In this document: in pieces, positions 41,392 to 48,353 of the stretch
Layout: the number at the start of each line of letters is the position of its first letter
How positions within the stretch are numbered: position 1 is the first letter of the stretch
Origin: an uncultured Poribacteria bacterium
GTDB taxonomy: Bacteria > Poribacteria > WGA-4E > WGA-3G
Assembly: GCA_958295855.1 (NCBI GenBank)
Contig: OY282383.1
Coordinates: forward strand, 5,270,329-5,334,328
DNA length: 64,000 nucleotides
Reading direction: 5' to 3'
The notes under the pieces: generated by a model
The model's input: the letters and a program-made list of their open reading frames with translations, nothing else
Database searches by the model: none
Told to the model about the DNA's origin: nothing
Position numbers and translations under genes: made by a program

Positions 41392-41457
41392 GAGTGTTTA
41401 TTCTCCTCATGTCTATCGTTTTTTATCTGTCATAATAATACCACAAAGTTGTGCGCG

Positions 41458-41532
41458 AATGCACGTCGCATTTGGGCGCAGTGGTATATTACCCCTGCAA
41501 AGCAGGGGAAACCGATACCATTACGCCGCAAA
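41458..41532 (+). repeat. 75-bp palindromic element, copy 1
   Basis: AATGCACGTCGCATTTGGG to CGCCGCAAA with central ACCCCTGC/GCAGGGG and outer GGTAT/ATACC arms. Identical to 60347-60421 over 75 bp. Confidence 0.85.
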
Positions 41533-41769
41533 GCTTGCAAGCCAAAACTTGCTATTCAAAATTTTGTCAAAATCCTGTATAATAACATGAAATTAACGTT
41601 AATTCTTGCATGCGCGCCGCATGCTTTCATCCTTTGAGAAAGGCCTCTTTTGGCGAAGCTTGCAGGTTTCCAAAACTTGCTAGTCAAATTTATTGCTCAG
41701 TTGTCTCCGACGAGAGCTCCAATTGCACCTTCTTGCTTCAGAGATTTCTCTGCTGAGAGGATACAAAAA
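41527..41769. repeat. gap before ThuA gene: repeats only
   Basis: Holds two copies of the GCTTGCAAG...CAAAACTTGC repeat (41527-41570 and 41653-41685), a CTCCGACGAGAGCT fragment of the ATTCC element (41701-41720), and the Shine-Dalgarno GAGAGGA of the ThuA gene. No gene in 41392-41769 is convincing; a 16-codon frame at 41588 has no support. Confidence 0.6.
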
Positions 41770-42435
41770 ATGAACATTCTGATGTTACGTCATTCTGCTG
41801 GCTTTGAACATAGCTATCTACCGAACGCCGAAGTTGCGCTAAAACAAATCGGTGCAGAAAACGGCTGGAACGTTGTCACAACCCATCGATGCGAGTTGAT
41901 TACCGCGGATACCCTTGAAAAACAGGACATCGTCGCCTTCGCAACAACGGGCAATCTGCCGTTTGACGATGCCCAAAAAGAGGCATTGCTGAGTTTTGTC
42001 CGCAACGGCAAAGCCTTCTTTGGCATCCACAACGCCACAGATACCTGCTACGATTGGCCCGAATACGGCGAGATGCTAGGCGGTTATTTCGCAGGCCATC
42101 CGTGGCACCAAGAGGTGAACGTCATCGTCGAAGATGGCACCCATCCGGCGACACGGATGCTCGGCAGCAGCTTCAAAGTGGTTGATGAAATCTATACCTT
42201 CAAAAACTGGGCTCGCAACAAAACGCAGGTGCTGATGCGCTTGGACAACGATTCTATTGATATTTCACGCGGCAATCGGGACGACCACGATTATGCCCTC
42301 GGCTGGTGCCATCCCTACGGCAAGGGGCGCGTGATGTATACTGCCCTCGGCCACCCTGACGCGCTTTGGCACCAGCCGTGGTTCCACGAACATATCACCG
42401 GGTGCATGAAATGGGCAGCCGGGTTGGAAGAGTAG
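41770..42435 (+). CDS. ThuA-like domain protein
   Basis: 221 aa, ThuA (class I glutamine amidotransferase-like fold) family, often beside sugar-oxidising and Gfo/Idh genes, as here. MNILMLRHSAGFEHSYLP, then FVRNGKAFFGIHNATD, YFAGHPWHQEVNVIV and KGRVMYTALGHPDALW are characteristic. Start at ATG 41770 with GAGAGGA 8 nt upstream; codons before it are repeat sequence. Activity unproven. Confidence 0.85.
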   Translation: MNILMLRHSAGFEHSYLPNAEVALKQIGAENGWNVVTTHRCELITADTLEKQDIVAFATTGNLPFDDAQKEALLSFVRNGKAFFGIHNATDTCYDWPEYGEMLGGYFAGHPWHQEVNVIVEDGTHPATRMLGSSFKVVDEIYTFKNWARNKTQVLMRLDNDSIDISRGNRDDHDYALGWCHPYGKGRVMYTALGHPDALWHQPWFHEHITGCMKWAAGLEE

Positions 42436-42836
42436 CGGATAGAGAATCCACACGCTTTTGCGGCGAAGGGTATGTTCCCCCTGCTTTGCAGGGGGTAAAA
42501 CCTCTCTGCGCCCAAGTTGTGAATTTTAATGAACAACTTTTTGGCGAAGCTTGCAAGCCAAGTTGTGAATGGCCAATGAACAACTTTTTTATTTCTTACA
42601 TTACTTGCTATTCAAACCCATTTCTTACTTATGCGACGTGCATTTTTATTTCTTACTTATGCGACGTGCATTCTTGTCGTCCCGTTTCCTGATCGAGGTT
42701 TCTATTTCCTGTCATTGTAGGGCGAGGGCTCCGTGCCTCAGCCCTATTTCGCTTTTGCGGCGTAATGGTATCAGTTTCCCCTGCTTTGCAGGGGTAATAT
42801 ACCACTGCGCCCATAAGCGACGTGCATTCACTAAAA
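42436..42836. repeat. 400-bp tract of mosaic palindromic repeats
   Basis: No gene. It contains: 42460-42505 a CCCCCTGC/GCAGGGGG hairpin; two AAGTTGT...ACAACTTTTTT arms (42511-42545, 42561-42595); CTTATGCGACGTGCATT at 42630 and 42658; and an inverted copy of the 75-bp element (42754-42828). It lies between two convergent genes. Confidence 0.75.
42754..42828 (-). repeat. 75-bp palindromic element, inverted copy
   Basis: TTTGCGGCGTAATGGTATC...CCCCTGC-TTT-GCAGGGG...GACGTGCATT: reverse orientation of 41458-41532 with a short change before the GACGTGCATT end. Confidence 0.8.
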
Positions 42837-43838
42837 CTAACTGGATATAACTCCCGTCGCCCGCAGAAGCGTTTCCTGCACCAACAATTCATGCAATACA
42901 GGCCGGTCGGGCGGTTGTGTCCCCGCAATCGTCGCCAAAAACGCATCCAGTTCCAGTTCATAGAGCCGTTGGCGGCTTTCGCCGGCTATCTCCACAATTT
43001 GTTCTCCGCTTGAATAGTTTCCGCTTGCCTGCTCCAAACAGAGCCGAATTGTACGCCCCGGTTCAAAGGGCTCAACGATGATAGCACTCCCTTTAGTGCC
43101 GTAAACCTCAAACCGTCGCGCAACCGGTCTCGGCTCTAAAGCAGAGATTGAGATAAACGCCATCGCCTTTTCAAATTCGTAAACGGTCAGCGTATTATCT
43201 TTGAAAGGTTCCACTGAACCGCCATCGTTTCGTAGGAAAGCAGTCACTTTTTCTGGTTTTCCCAATAGCCAGAGCACCTGGTCAAGCACGTGTCCGCCGA
43301 GATCAAAAAAGATGCCGCCGGTGTGTTGGCTTATCCGCGTGCGCGCCTCGTGCGAGACATTCGTTGACATGTGTGCGCGCACCGAAAACAGAGTGCCCAA
43401 AACGCCTGATTTAGCCCAGTCGGCGACCTGTTTAAAGGCGGAGTGATACCGCAGCATGTAGCCCATCTGCACTAACAAGGATTTTTCCTGTGCGGTATTA
43501 ATGACGCGCTGCCACTGCTCCCAGTTTTCACCGGCGGGTTTGTCGTACCACACGTGTTTGCCGGCGTTCACAATCTCCTCGGTCTGCTCGAGGCTTTCGG
43601 CATTGTTACCCTCCGAAGCGACCGCGGCAATTGTTTCATCGCTTAGCATTTCTGCTGAATCCGCAAACCAGTAGACATCCGCGAACGCGCCTTCACCTGC
43701 CTGAAGTTTTGCACGCCGTTCGGCATCAGGTTCAAATACCCCCGCAACCTCTACATCGGGATTCACAAGCATCGCCTGCAACTTCCCACGTGCGTGTCCA
43801 TGCTTAGTTCCGTATTGTGCCATCCGTATTTTCGCCAT
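42837..43838 (-). CDS. Gfo/Idh/MocA-family oxidoreductase
   Basis: 333 aa. NAD(P) domain AQYGTKHGHARGKLQAM (an unusual start), the conserved substrate-site lysine motif in VWYDKPAGENW, and GGIFFDLGGHVLDQVLWLLG for the D-x3-H catalytic-type helix. Sugar, inositol or sugar-acid oxidoreductase; substrate unresolved. The neighbouring ThuA gene converges with it rather than forming an operon. It has a promoter of its own at 43878. Confidence 0.88.
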   Translation of the reverse strand: MAKIRMAQYGTKHGHARGKLQAMLVNPDVEVAGVFEPDAERRAKLQAGEGAFADVYWFADSAEMLSDETIAAVASEGNNAESLEQTEEIVNAGKHVWYDKPAGENWEQWQRVINTAQEKSLLVQMGYMLRYHSAFKQVADWAKSGVLGTLFSVRAHMSTNVSHEARTRISQHTGGIFFDLGGHVLDQVLWLLGKPEKVTAFLRNDGGSVEPFKDNTLTVYEFEKAMAFISISALEPRPVARRFEVYGTKGSAIIVEPFEPGRTIRLCLEQASGNYSSGEQIVEIAGESRQRLYELELDAFLATIAGTQPPDRPVLHELLVQETLLRATGVISS

Positions 43839-43877
43839 ATATCATAACTCCAAAATTCACAAGTGATTGTTATGCTT

Positions 43878-43905
43878 ATTATATACACATCCAACTGAAT
43901 GTCAA
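43878..43905 (-). promoter_or_regulatory. promoter of Gfo/Idh gene
   Basis: Minus strand TTGACA (43900-43905), 16-nt spacer, TATAAT (43878-43883). About 35 nt upstream of the start codon. Confidence 0.8.
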
Positions 43906-43960
43906 GGGCTATTTATGCATTGTTAGGGGCATTTCGTTTTCAGAAAATTGCGTACCAAGT

Positions 43961-44033
43961 TGTGAATTTTAGGGTGATTCCCCGCTTTGCGGGGCATTAC
44001 CCTAATGAACAACTTTTTTATTTCTTACATTCT
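43961..44033. repeat. nested palindrome with terminator-like end
   Basis: Outer AAGTTGT...ACAACTTTTTT; inside it TAGGGT...ACCCTA; inside that CCCCGC-TTT-GCGGGG. A hairpin-within-hairpin. Confidence 0.8.
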
Positions 44034-44094
44034 CTTCTTGTAGGCTAGGAGCGATGTCCGAATCGCGACGTATCCTATACAAGACAAGAGTTTC

Positions 44095-44123
44095 TTGACA
44101 ATTTCACGAGGAAGTATTATAAT
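44095..44123 (+). promoter_or_regulatory. consensus promoter of argJ
   Basis: TTGACA (44095-44100), 17-nt spacer, TATAAT (44118-44123). AGGAG precedes the ATG at 44155. Confidence 0.88.
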
Positions 44124-44154
44124 GTATCCACACTTTACCCTCAGGAGCGTTTTC

Positions 44155-45360
44155 ATGAAACAGGTAGATGGCGGAATCACCGCAGTCCCCGGCGTACGAG
44201 CGGCAGGGGTTCATGCCGGCATCAAAGCACCAGATGTCAAAGACGTGGCACTCATCGTGACGGATGCACCCGCGACCGCCGCGGGAGTCTTCACAAAAAA
44301 TAGTGTTACCGCAGCACCCATTTGGGTATGCCGTCGACATCTCATCCATCGCCGCGCGCAAGCCGTGATTGTCAATAGCGGAAACGCCAACGCCTGCACT
44401 GGCGAGGTTGGGATGGCGAACGCACAACGGATGGCATCGCTGACAGCTGAGCAACTCGGCATAACGGGAAACCTCGTTCTCGTCTCCTCCACTGGCGTTA
44501 TTGGACAGCAATTGCCGATGGACAAAATCGAAAACGGAATTCACATCGCTGCGAGCGCCCTTAGCACCGAAGGCGGAAGCGATGCCGCGGAAGCGATTAT
44601 GACCACGGATACACACCCCAAAGCTGTCGCTGTTGAGGTGGAGATTGAGGGAGCACCAGTGAGGATTGGCGGGATTGCCAAAGGTTCAGGGATGATAGCA
44701 CCCAATATGGCGACGATGCTCTCCTACCTCACAACAGATGCCAGAATCAACGCAAAAACGCTCCAGACCGCCTTAACCCGCGTCGTAGATGACACCTATA
44801 ACTTGTTAACCGTTGACACCGATCAGAGCACAAATGACACGGTGCTTATTCTGGCAACGGGGGGTGCCGCCAACGCGGAAATCGTTGAAGCGAAGGGCGA
44901 AAATTACGAGGCATTTTGTGCAGGGCTTCAGTTCGTCTGCACCGAATTAGTAAAGATGCTTGCACGCGATGGGGAAGGGGCAACGAAACTTCTTGAAGTG
45001 GTCGTGAAAAGCGCGAAAAACCGAGAGGATGCAGAAAAAGCAGCGCGAGCCGTTGCGGAGTCCCCCCTCGTCAAGACTGCTGTTTTTGCCAACGATGCGA
45101 ACTGGGGACGCATCATGATGGCACTCGGAAAGTCAGGCGCAGAATTCAACCCGTATCAGGTGGATGTCTGGCTTGCTGATTATCAACTCGTCAAGGACGG
45201 GATGGACGCCGGTTACGATGAAGACAAAGCCACCGCCTTGTTTGCGCAAGACCCGGGGCGTATCACTATAGAACTCGGTGCCGGGGATGCAAAGATAACG
45301 ATGTGGACATGCGATTATTCCTACGATTACATCCGAATTAATGCAGACTATCGCACCTAA
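44155..45360 (+). CDS. argJ: glutamate N-acetyltransferase / amino-acid acetyltransferase ArgJ
   Basis: 401 aa. Ornithine acetyltransferase in arginine biosynthesis: cycles the acetyl group from N-acetylornithine to glutamate. Autocleavage site KGSGMIAPNMATMLSYL (nucleophile Thr in ATML), conserved ATKLLEVVVKSAK and VFANDANWGRIMMALGKSG. C-terminal MWTCDYSYDYIRINADYRT as usual. Start at ATG 44155 with AGGAG; the frame open from 44095 begins inside the promoter. No other arg gene is present. Confidence 0.95.
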   Translation: MKQVDGGITAVPGVRAAGVHAGIKAPDVKDVALIVTDAPATAAGVFTKNSVTAAPIWVCRRHLIHRRAQAVIVNSGNANACTGEVGMANAQRMASLTAEQLGITGNLVLVSSTGVIGQQLPMDKIENGIHIAASALSTEGGSDAAEAIMTTDTHPKAVAVEVEIEGAPVRIGGIAKGSGMIAPNMATMLSYLTTDARINAKTLQTALTRVVDDTYNLLTVDTDQSTNDTVLILATGGAANAEIVEAKGENYEAFCAGLQFVCTELVKMLARDGEGATKLLEVVVKSAKNREDAEKAARAVAESPLVKTAVFANDANWGRIMMALGKSGAEFNPYQVDVWLADYQLVKDGMDAGYDEDKATALFAQDPGRITIELGAGDAKITMWTCDYSYDYIRINADYRT

Positions 45361-45393
45361 CGCTACTGTCAGTTGTAGGGAAAGGGAAGGTTG

Positions 45394-46239
45394 ATGTCTA
45401 CTGACAATCCAATAGCATCGCGCGAATTTTTGGACCCGGTTTTCAAAGAGGTAATGACGTTTAATTTCGCCCAACTTGCCCTTCCTTTTGAGACTCAAGT
45501 AGAAGTCAGCCGACTGCCTCGGACGATGGACGCGCTTGTTGTCCTAGAGAAAGCCACCGAGAGGGAAAAAGCCCATGCACAAACGGTTTTCAGTTATTTC
45601 CGTGTCTACAATCAGATTGAATTCAAGAGTAAAGCAGATCCGCTAACTCGGGATGGGTATAACCTCATTCGAGGGCGCAGCTACCTTTATCTTGGCGAAA
45701 AGAAAATCTCAGCATCTTTAATGACGGTTACAATCATTTCTGCTCGCCAACCGAGGAATGTTTTGTACCACTCTCCTCCTGATGTCAAGTGGGAGTCAGA
45801 AGGCAAGGGACATTATAAAAGCACAGATATCTTTCCCGTTAATCTGTTTGTATGCAATGAACTTGAAATCGAATCGAAAAATTATCCACTGCTCCTGTTT
45901 GCAGCATCAAAGGAGAAGTTTCGCCAGTTTGTTGAACAAATTATAGGAGAGAACAATATAGCCTACATCTACTATGCTTCGCGTGTTGAACCACAAATCA
46001 CAAAGGAGGTTTTACAAATGGCTGGGAAACAGAATTTATATGAAAAACAACTCCAGCGAATTGTTGACAGCATGGGGACAGATCTGCTCAAAAAAATGAC
46101 CCCGGAAGAACGCGTCCGGGGGTTGACGGTTGCGGAACGGTTAACTGGACTGAACTTAGAAGATTTACGCGCCTTAGATGCGAAATCCAAGGCGGAACTC
46201 CTGCAGCTGTTGAAACTACCAGACGAAACGCAGGATTAG
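45394..46239 (+). CDS. PD-(D/E)XK nuclease-like protein, third family, with internal tail start
   Basis: 281 aa. FNFAQLALPFETQVEVSRLPRTMDALVV gives E37-E39 and D46, and NQIEFKSKAD gives E76-x-K78, the pattern of a PD-(D/E)XK nuclease. An in-frame ATG at 46018 (residue 209) is preceded by AAAGGAGG at 8-nt spacing and starts MAGKQNLYEKQLQ, followed by LLKKMTPEERVRGLTVAERLTGL. So the tail could be made as a separate 73-aa protein. A degraded copy of this tail follows at 46241. GGAAGG precedes the main start. Family resembles nuclease-like hypotheticals from cyanobacteria; role unknown. Confidence 0.8.
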   Translation: MSTDNPIASREFLDPVFKEVMTFNFAQLALPFETQVEVSRLPRTMDALVVLEKATEREKAHAQTVFSYFRVYNQIEFKSKADPLTRDGYNLIRGRSYLYLGEKKISASLMTVTIISARQPRNVLYHSPPDVKWESEGKGHYKSTDIFPVNLFVCNELEIESKNYPLLLFAASKEKFRQFVEQIIGENNIAYIYYASRVEPQITKEVLQMAGKQNLYEKQLQRIVDSMGTDLLKKMTPEERVRGLTVAERLTGLNLEDLRALDAKSKAELLQLLKLPDETQD

Positions 46240-46240
46240 A

Positions 46241-46430
46241 GGAGGTTTTACAAATAGCTGGGAAATAGAGTTTATATGAAAAACAACTCCAGCGAATTGT
46301 TGACAGCATGGGGACAGATCTGCTCAGAAAAATGACCCCGGAAGAACGCGTCCGCGGGTTGACGGTTGCGGAACGGCTAACTAGACCGAACTTAGAAGAT
46401 TTACGCGTCTTAGGTGCAAAAGCCAAGAAG
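46241..46430 (+). pseudogene. decayed tail copy of the third nuclease family
   Basis: GGAGGTTTTACAA followed by ATA instead of ATG (46254) and a TAG a few codons later, then the tail sequence (LYEKQLQRIVDS, LLRKMTPEERVRG, VAERLTRPNLEDL) almost unchanged. It is an orphan tail whose start was lost. An ATG at 46308 could still be used. Confidence 0.8.
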
Positions 46431-46562
46431 GTGCAACAAAACTCGTTGAGGGCATCGTTAAACACGCCAAAAGCCGCGGCGATACAGAAAAAGCAGAACG
46501 CCAGGGATGCAAAGATAACGATGTGGACATGCGATTATTCCTACGATTACATCCGAATTAAT
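46430..46562 (+). pseudogene. remnant of a second, diverged argJ
   Basis: In one frame 46430-46500 encodes GATKLVEGIVKHAKSRGD-TEKAER, like ArgJ GATKLLEVVVKSAKNRED. After a frame change, 46504-46562 matches the 3' end of argJ (45284-45342) base for base over 59 bp. A second argJ was present and has lost its middle part. Confidence 0.75.
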
Positions 46563-46578
46563 AAGGAGTAAAAAAAGA

Positions 46579-47124
46579 ATGAGACACACAACGCAAATTA
46601 GACTCGCAAATCTAGAAGATTTGCATGCGGTAAGATTAGGCGTTAGGAAGCCCGAAGACGTGCGGCGAGTCACCGTTGAGGATGCACTCGTTGATACCGG
46701 TGCAACTCGTCTCTGCTTACCGACATCACTCATTGAACACCTCGGCTTAACGCCAATCAGAAGCATAAACGCGCGAACCTCCGCGGGCATCGTGGAGCGT
46801 ACCCTCTATTCCGAGGTTGAATATACTCTCTTGGAACGAAGCAGCACCAGCCGGGTAACCGATCTGCCTGAAGGCTCACCAATCCTCATTGGACACATAG
46901 TCATGGAAGCACTTGACCTCTGTGTTGACATGAAAAGGGGGCTCATCTACAATCCCGCACACGGGGATGATTGGATCGAAGAACAACTCTCATTTCTCGC
47001 AGAACTGAAGGAGCAAAAAAAGAATGAGACACACAACGCAAATCAAACTCGCAAATCTAAGCGATCTGTTTTTGGTACAGGCGGGTGCTATGAATCCCGA
47101 AGACGTGCGGCGAGTCACCGTTGA
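46579..47124 (+). CDS. retropepsin-like aspartyl protease family protein, copy 1, extended
   Basis: 181 aa. VTVEDALVDTGATRLCLP gives the D-T-G-A active-site motif of clan AA proteases; then the TLYSEVEYT strand and GLIYNPAHGDDWIEE. One-lobe proteins of this kind act as homodimers. AAGGAG precedes the ATG. Compared with copy 2, the stop after DWIEEQL is gone and the frame runs 100 bp into copy 2 (from residue about 135: SFLAELKEQKKN...), so the last 45 residues are probably not functional. Substrate unknown. Confidence 0.75.
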   Translation: MRHTTQIRLANLEDLHAVRLGVRKPEDVRRVTVEDALVDTGATRLCLPTSLIEHLGLTPIRSINARTSAGIVERTLYSEVEYTLLERSSTSRVTDLPEGSPILIGHIVMEALDLCVDMKRGLIYNPAHGDDWIEEQLSFLAELKEQKKNETHNANQTRKSKRSVFGTGGCYESRRRAASHR

Positions 47125-47437
47125 GGATGCACTCGTTGATACCGGCGCAACTCGTCTCTGCTTACCGACATCACTCATTGAACACCTCGGCTTAACGCCA
47201 ATCAGAAGCATGAACGCGCGAACCGCCGCGGGCATCGTGGAGCGTACCCTCTATTCCGAAGTCGAATATACCATATTGGAGCGAAGTTACTCCATCCGCG
47301 TAACAAACCTTCCGGAGGGCTCACCTGTCCTCGTTGGACACATGGTCGTGGAAACACTTGACCTCTGTGTTGACATGAAGAGGGGACTCATCTACAATCC
47401 CGCACACGGGGATGATTGGATCGAAGAACAACTCTGA
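47024..47437 (+). CDS. retropepsin-like aspartyl protease family protein, copy 2
   Basis: 137 aa, DTGATRLCLPTSLIEHLGL, TILERSYSIRVTNLPEG, GLIYNPAHGDDWIEEQL. Same Shine-Dalgarno (AAGGAGCAAAAAAAGA) as copy 1. Tandem duplicate at a period of 445 bp; differences from copy 1 cluster in the first 30 residues and around the middle strand. The proper stop after EEQL supports this as the standard length. Confidence 0.78.
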   Translation: MRHTTQIKLANLSDLFLVQAGAMNPEDVRRVTVEDALVDTGATRLCLPTSLIEHLGLTPIRSMNARTAAGIVERTLYSEVEYTILERSYSIRVTNLPEGSPVLVGHMVVETLDLCVDMKRGLIYNPAHGDDWIEEQL

Positions 47438-47473
47438 ACAAAAAACCGAAAATAAAAAGAGCAGGCACCAGTC

Positions 47474-47508
47474 GTCTGGTGGGTTCCACCTTGTTCGACT
47501 CACCAGAC
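47474..47508 (+). other. hairpin after the protease pair
   Basis: GTCTGGTG (47474-47481), 19-nt loop, CACCAGAC (47501-47508). Perfect 8-bp stem, no T-run, so a transcript end or other structure is possible. Confidence 0.5.
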
Positions 47509-47541
47509 AACTCGGTACGTTTCAACGTTGTTAAAAATATT

Positions 47542-47570
47542 TGACAAAAATTCAGATTGCTGCTATTTTA
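47542..47570 (+). promoter_or_regulatory. upstream tRNA promoter candidate
   Basis: TTGACA (47542-47547), 17 nt, TATTTT (47565-47570). Tandem with the promoter at 47584. Confidence 0.55.
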
Positions 47571-47583
47571 ATCAAAAATTAAT

Positions 47584-47612
47584 TTGACATTTGCATGAAA
47601 ATGTGTTAAACT
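47584..47612 (+). promoter_or_regulatory. promoter of the tRNA cluster
   Basis: TTGACA (47584-47589), 17 nt, TAAACT (47607-47612), 24 nt before tRNA-Gly. Confidence 0.7.
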
Positions 47613-47635
47613 ATTTATGCTTTAAGAAAAATGAT

Positions 47636-47707
47636 GCGGGAGTAGCTCAGTGGTAGAGCTCCACCTTGCCAAGGTGGAGGTCGCGAGTTCGAATCTCGTC
47701 TCCCGCT
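47636..47707 (+). tRNA. tRNA-Gly (GCC)
   Basis: Acceptor GCGGGAG pairs with CTCCCGC; D-loop AGTGGTA; anticodon loop TTGCCAA with stem CCACC/GGTGG; T-loop TTCGAAT. No encoded CCA. First of three tRNA genes. Confidence 0.97.
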
Positions 47708-47759
47708 TCCTATATTGACAACTTTTCGGTAGGCGTGCTTTCCAAGCACACCCTATTTT

Positions 47760-47831
47760 GGTGGCGTAGCCAAGTGGTAAGGCCAGAGTCTGCAAAACTC
47801 TTATTCGTCGGTTCGATTCCGACCGCCACCT
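47760..47831 (+). tRNA. tRNA-Cys (GCA)
   Basis: Acceptor GGTGGCG/CGCCACC; anticodon loop CTGCAAA with stem AGAGT/ACTCT; T-loop TTCGATT. No encoded CCA. Confidence 0.96.
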
Positions 47832-47851
47832 CCATTCCTTCCTTCTCGAAC

Positions 47852-47925
47852 GGGCGGTTAGCTCAGGTGGCTAGAGCGTTTGCTTGACATGCAAGAGGTC
47901 ACAGGTTCAAGTCCTGTACCGCCCA
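47852..47925 (+). tRNA. tRNA-Val (GAC)
   Basis: Acceptor GGGCGGT/ACCGCCC; D-loop AGGTGGCTA; anticodon loop TTGACAT with stem TTTGC/GCAAG; T-loop TTCAAGT. The GAC anticodon reads Val GUC/GUU. Confidence 0.95.
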
Positions 47926-47976
47926 TTTCATATTGTTTTCCTACGCAGGCCGCCAATAAATTGACTTCTATCCCCT

Positions 47977-48141
47977 ACGATTCTTGAAACGCAAAGCCTC
48001 TCATGGTACGGTTGTAGTTTTTCAACCGTTCTTCTGAGTTTCTCGCACCGAACTGCACATCAAACCCTTCCACATAGCGGCACAAGCAAAACAAACTCCT
48101 TAAACTGACCTCTATACGATTCTTGAAACGAAAAGCCTCTC
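47977..48141. repeat. direct repeat with ACGATTCTTGAAACG motif
   Basis: 26-bp motif ACGATTCTTGAAACG(C/A)AAAG at 47977-48002 and 48116-48141. No gene in 47940-48199; the segment is otherwise unassigned. Confidence 0.6.
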
Positions 48142-48199
48142 TATGACGAGATTGAAAGGAGGGAGAACTGACTCCCTCTGGTAACTCCAAAAAGGAGGG

Positions 48200-48228
48200 T
48201 TGACAACGCCATGGTTTTATGATACAAT
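48200..48228 (+). promoter_or_regulatory. promoter of the rhodanese-MoeB gene
   Basis: TTGACA (48200-48205), 17 nt, TACAAT (48223-48228). Leader of about 120 nt; GGAG lies 9 nt before the ATG at 48354. Confidence 0.8.
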
Positions 48229-48353
48229 TTCCTAAGCATTTTGAGATGATTCCTGACATTTCCTGAACCGCAGCTTTGATGAAGAACTTGGCAGAAGCCG
48301 TGTGAGGAATAGCCTACGTAAAACACTGAAACTTAAACTTTGGAGAAAACTTT

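Noticed and set aside
41588..41638. 16-codon peptide after a TATAAT-like box
   Set aside because: -35 is poor, the peptide has no match and lies in a repeat-rich gap.
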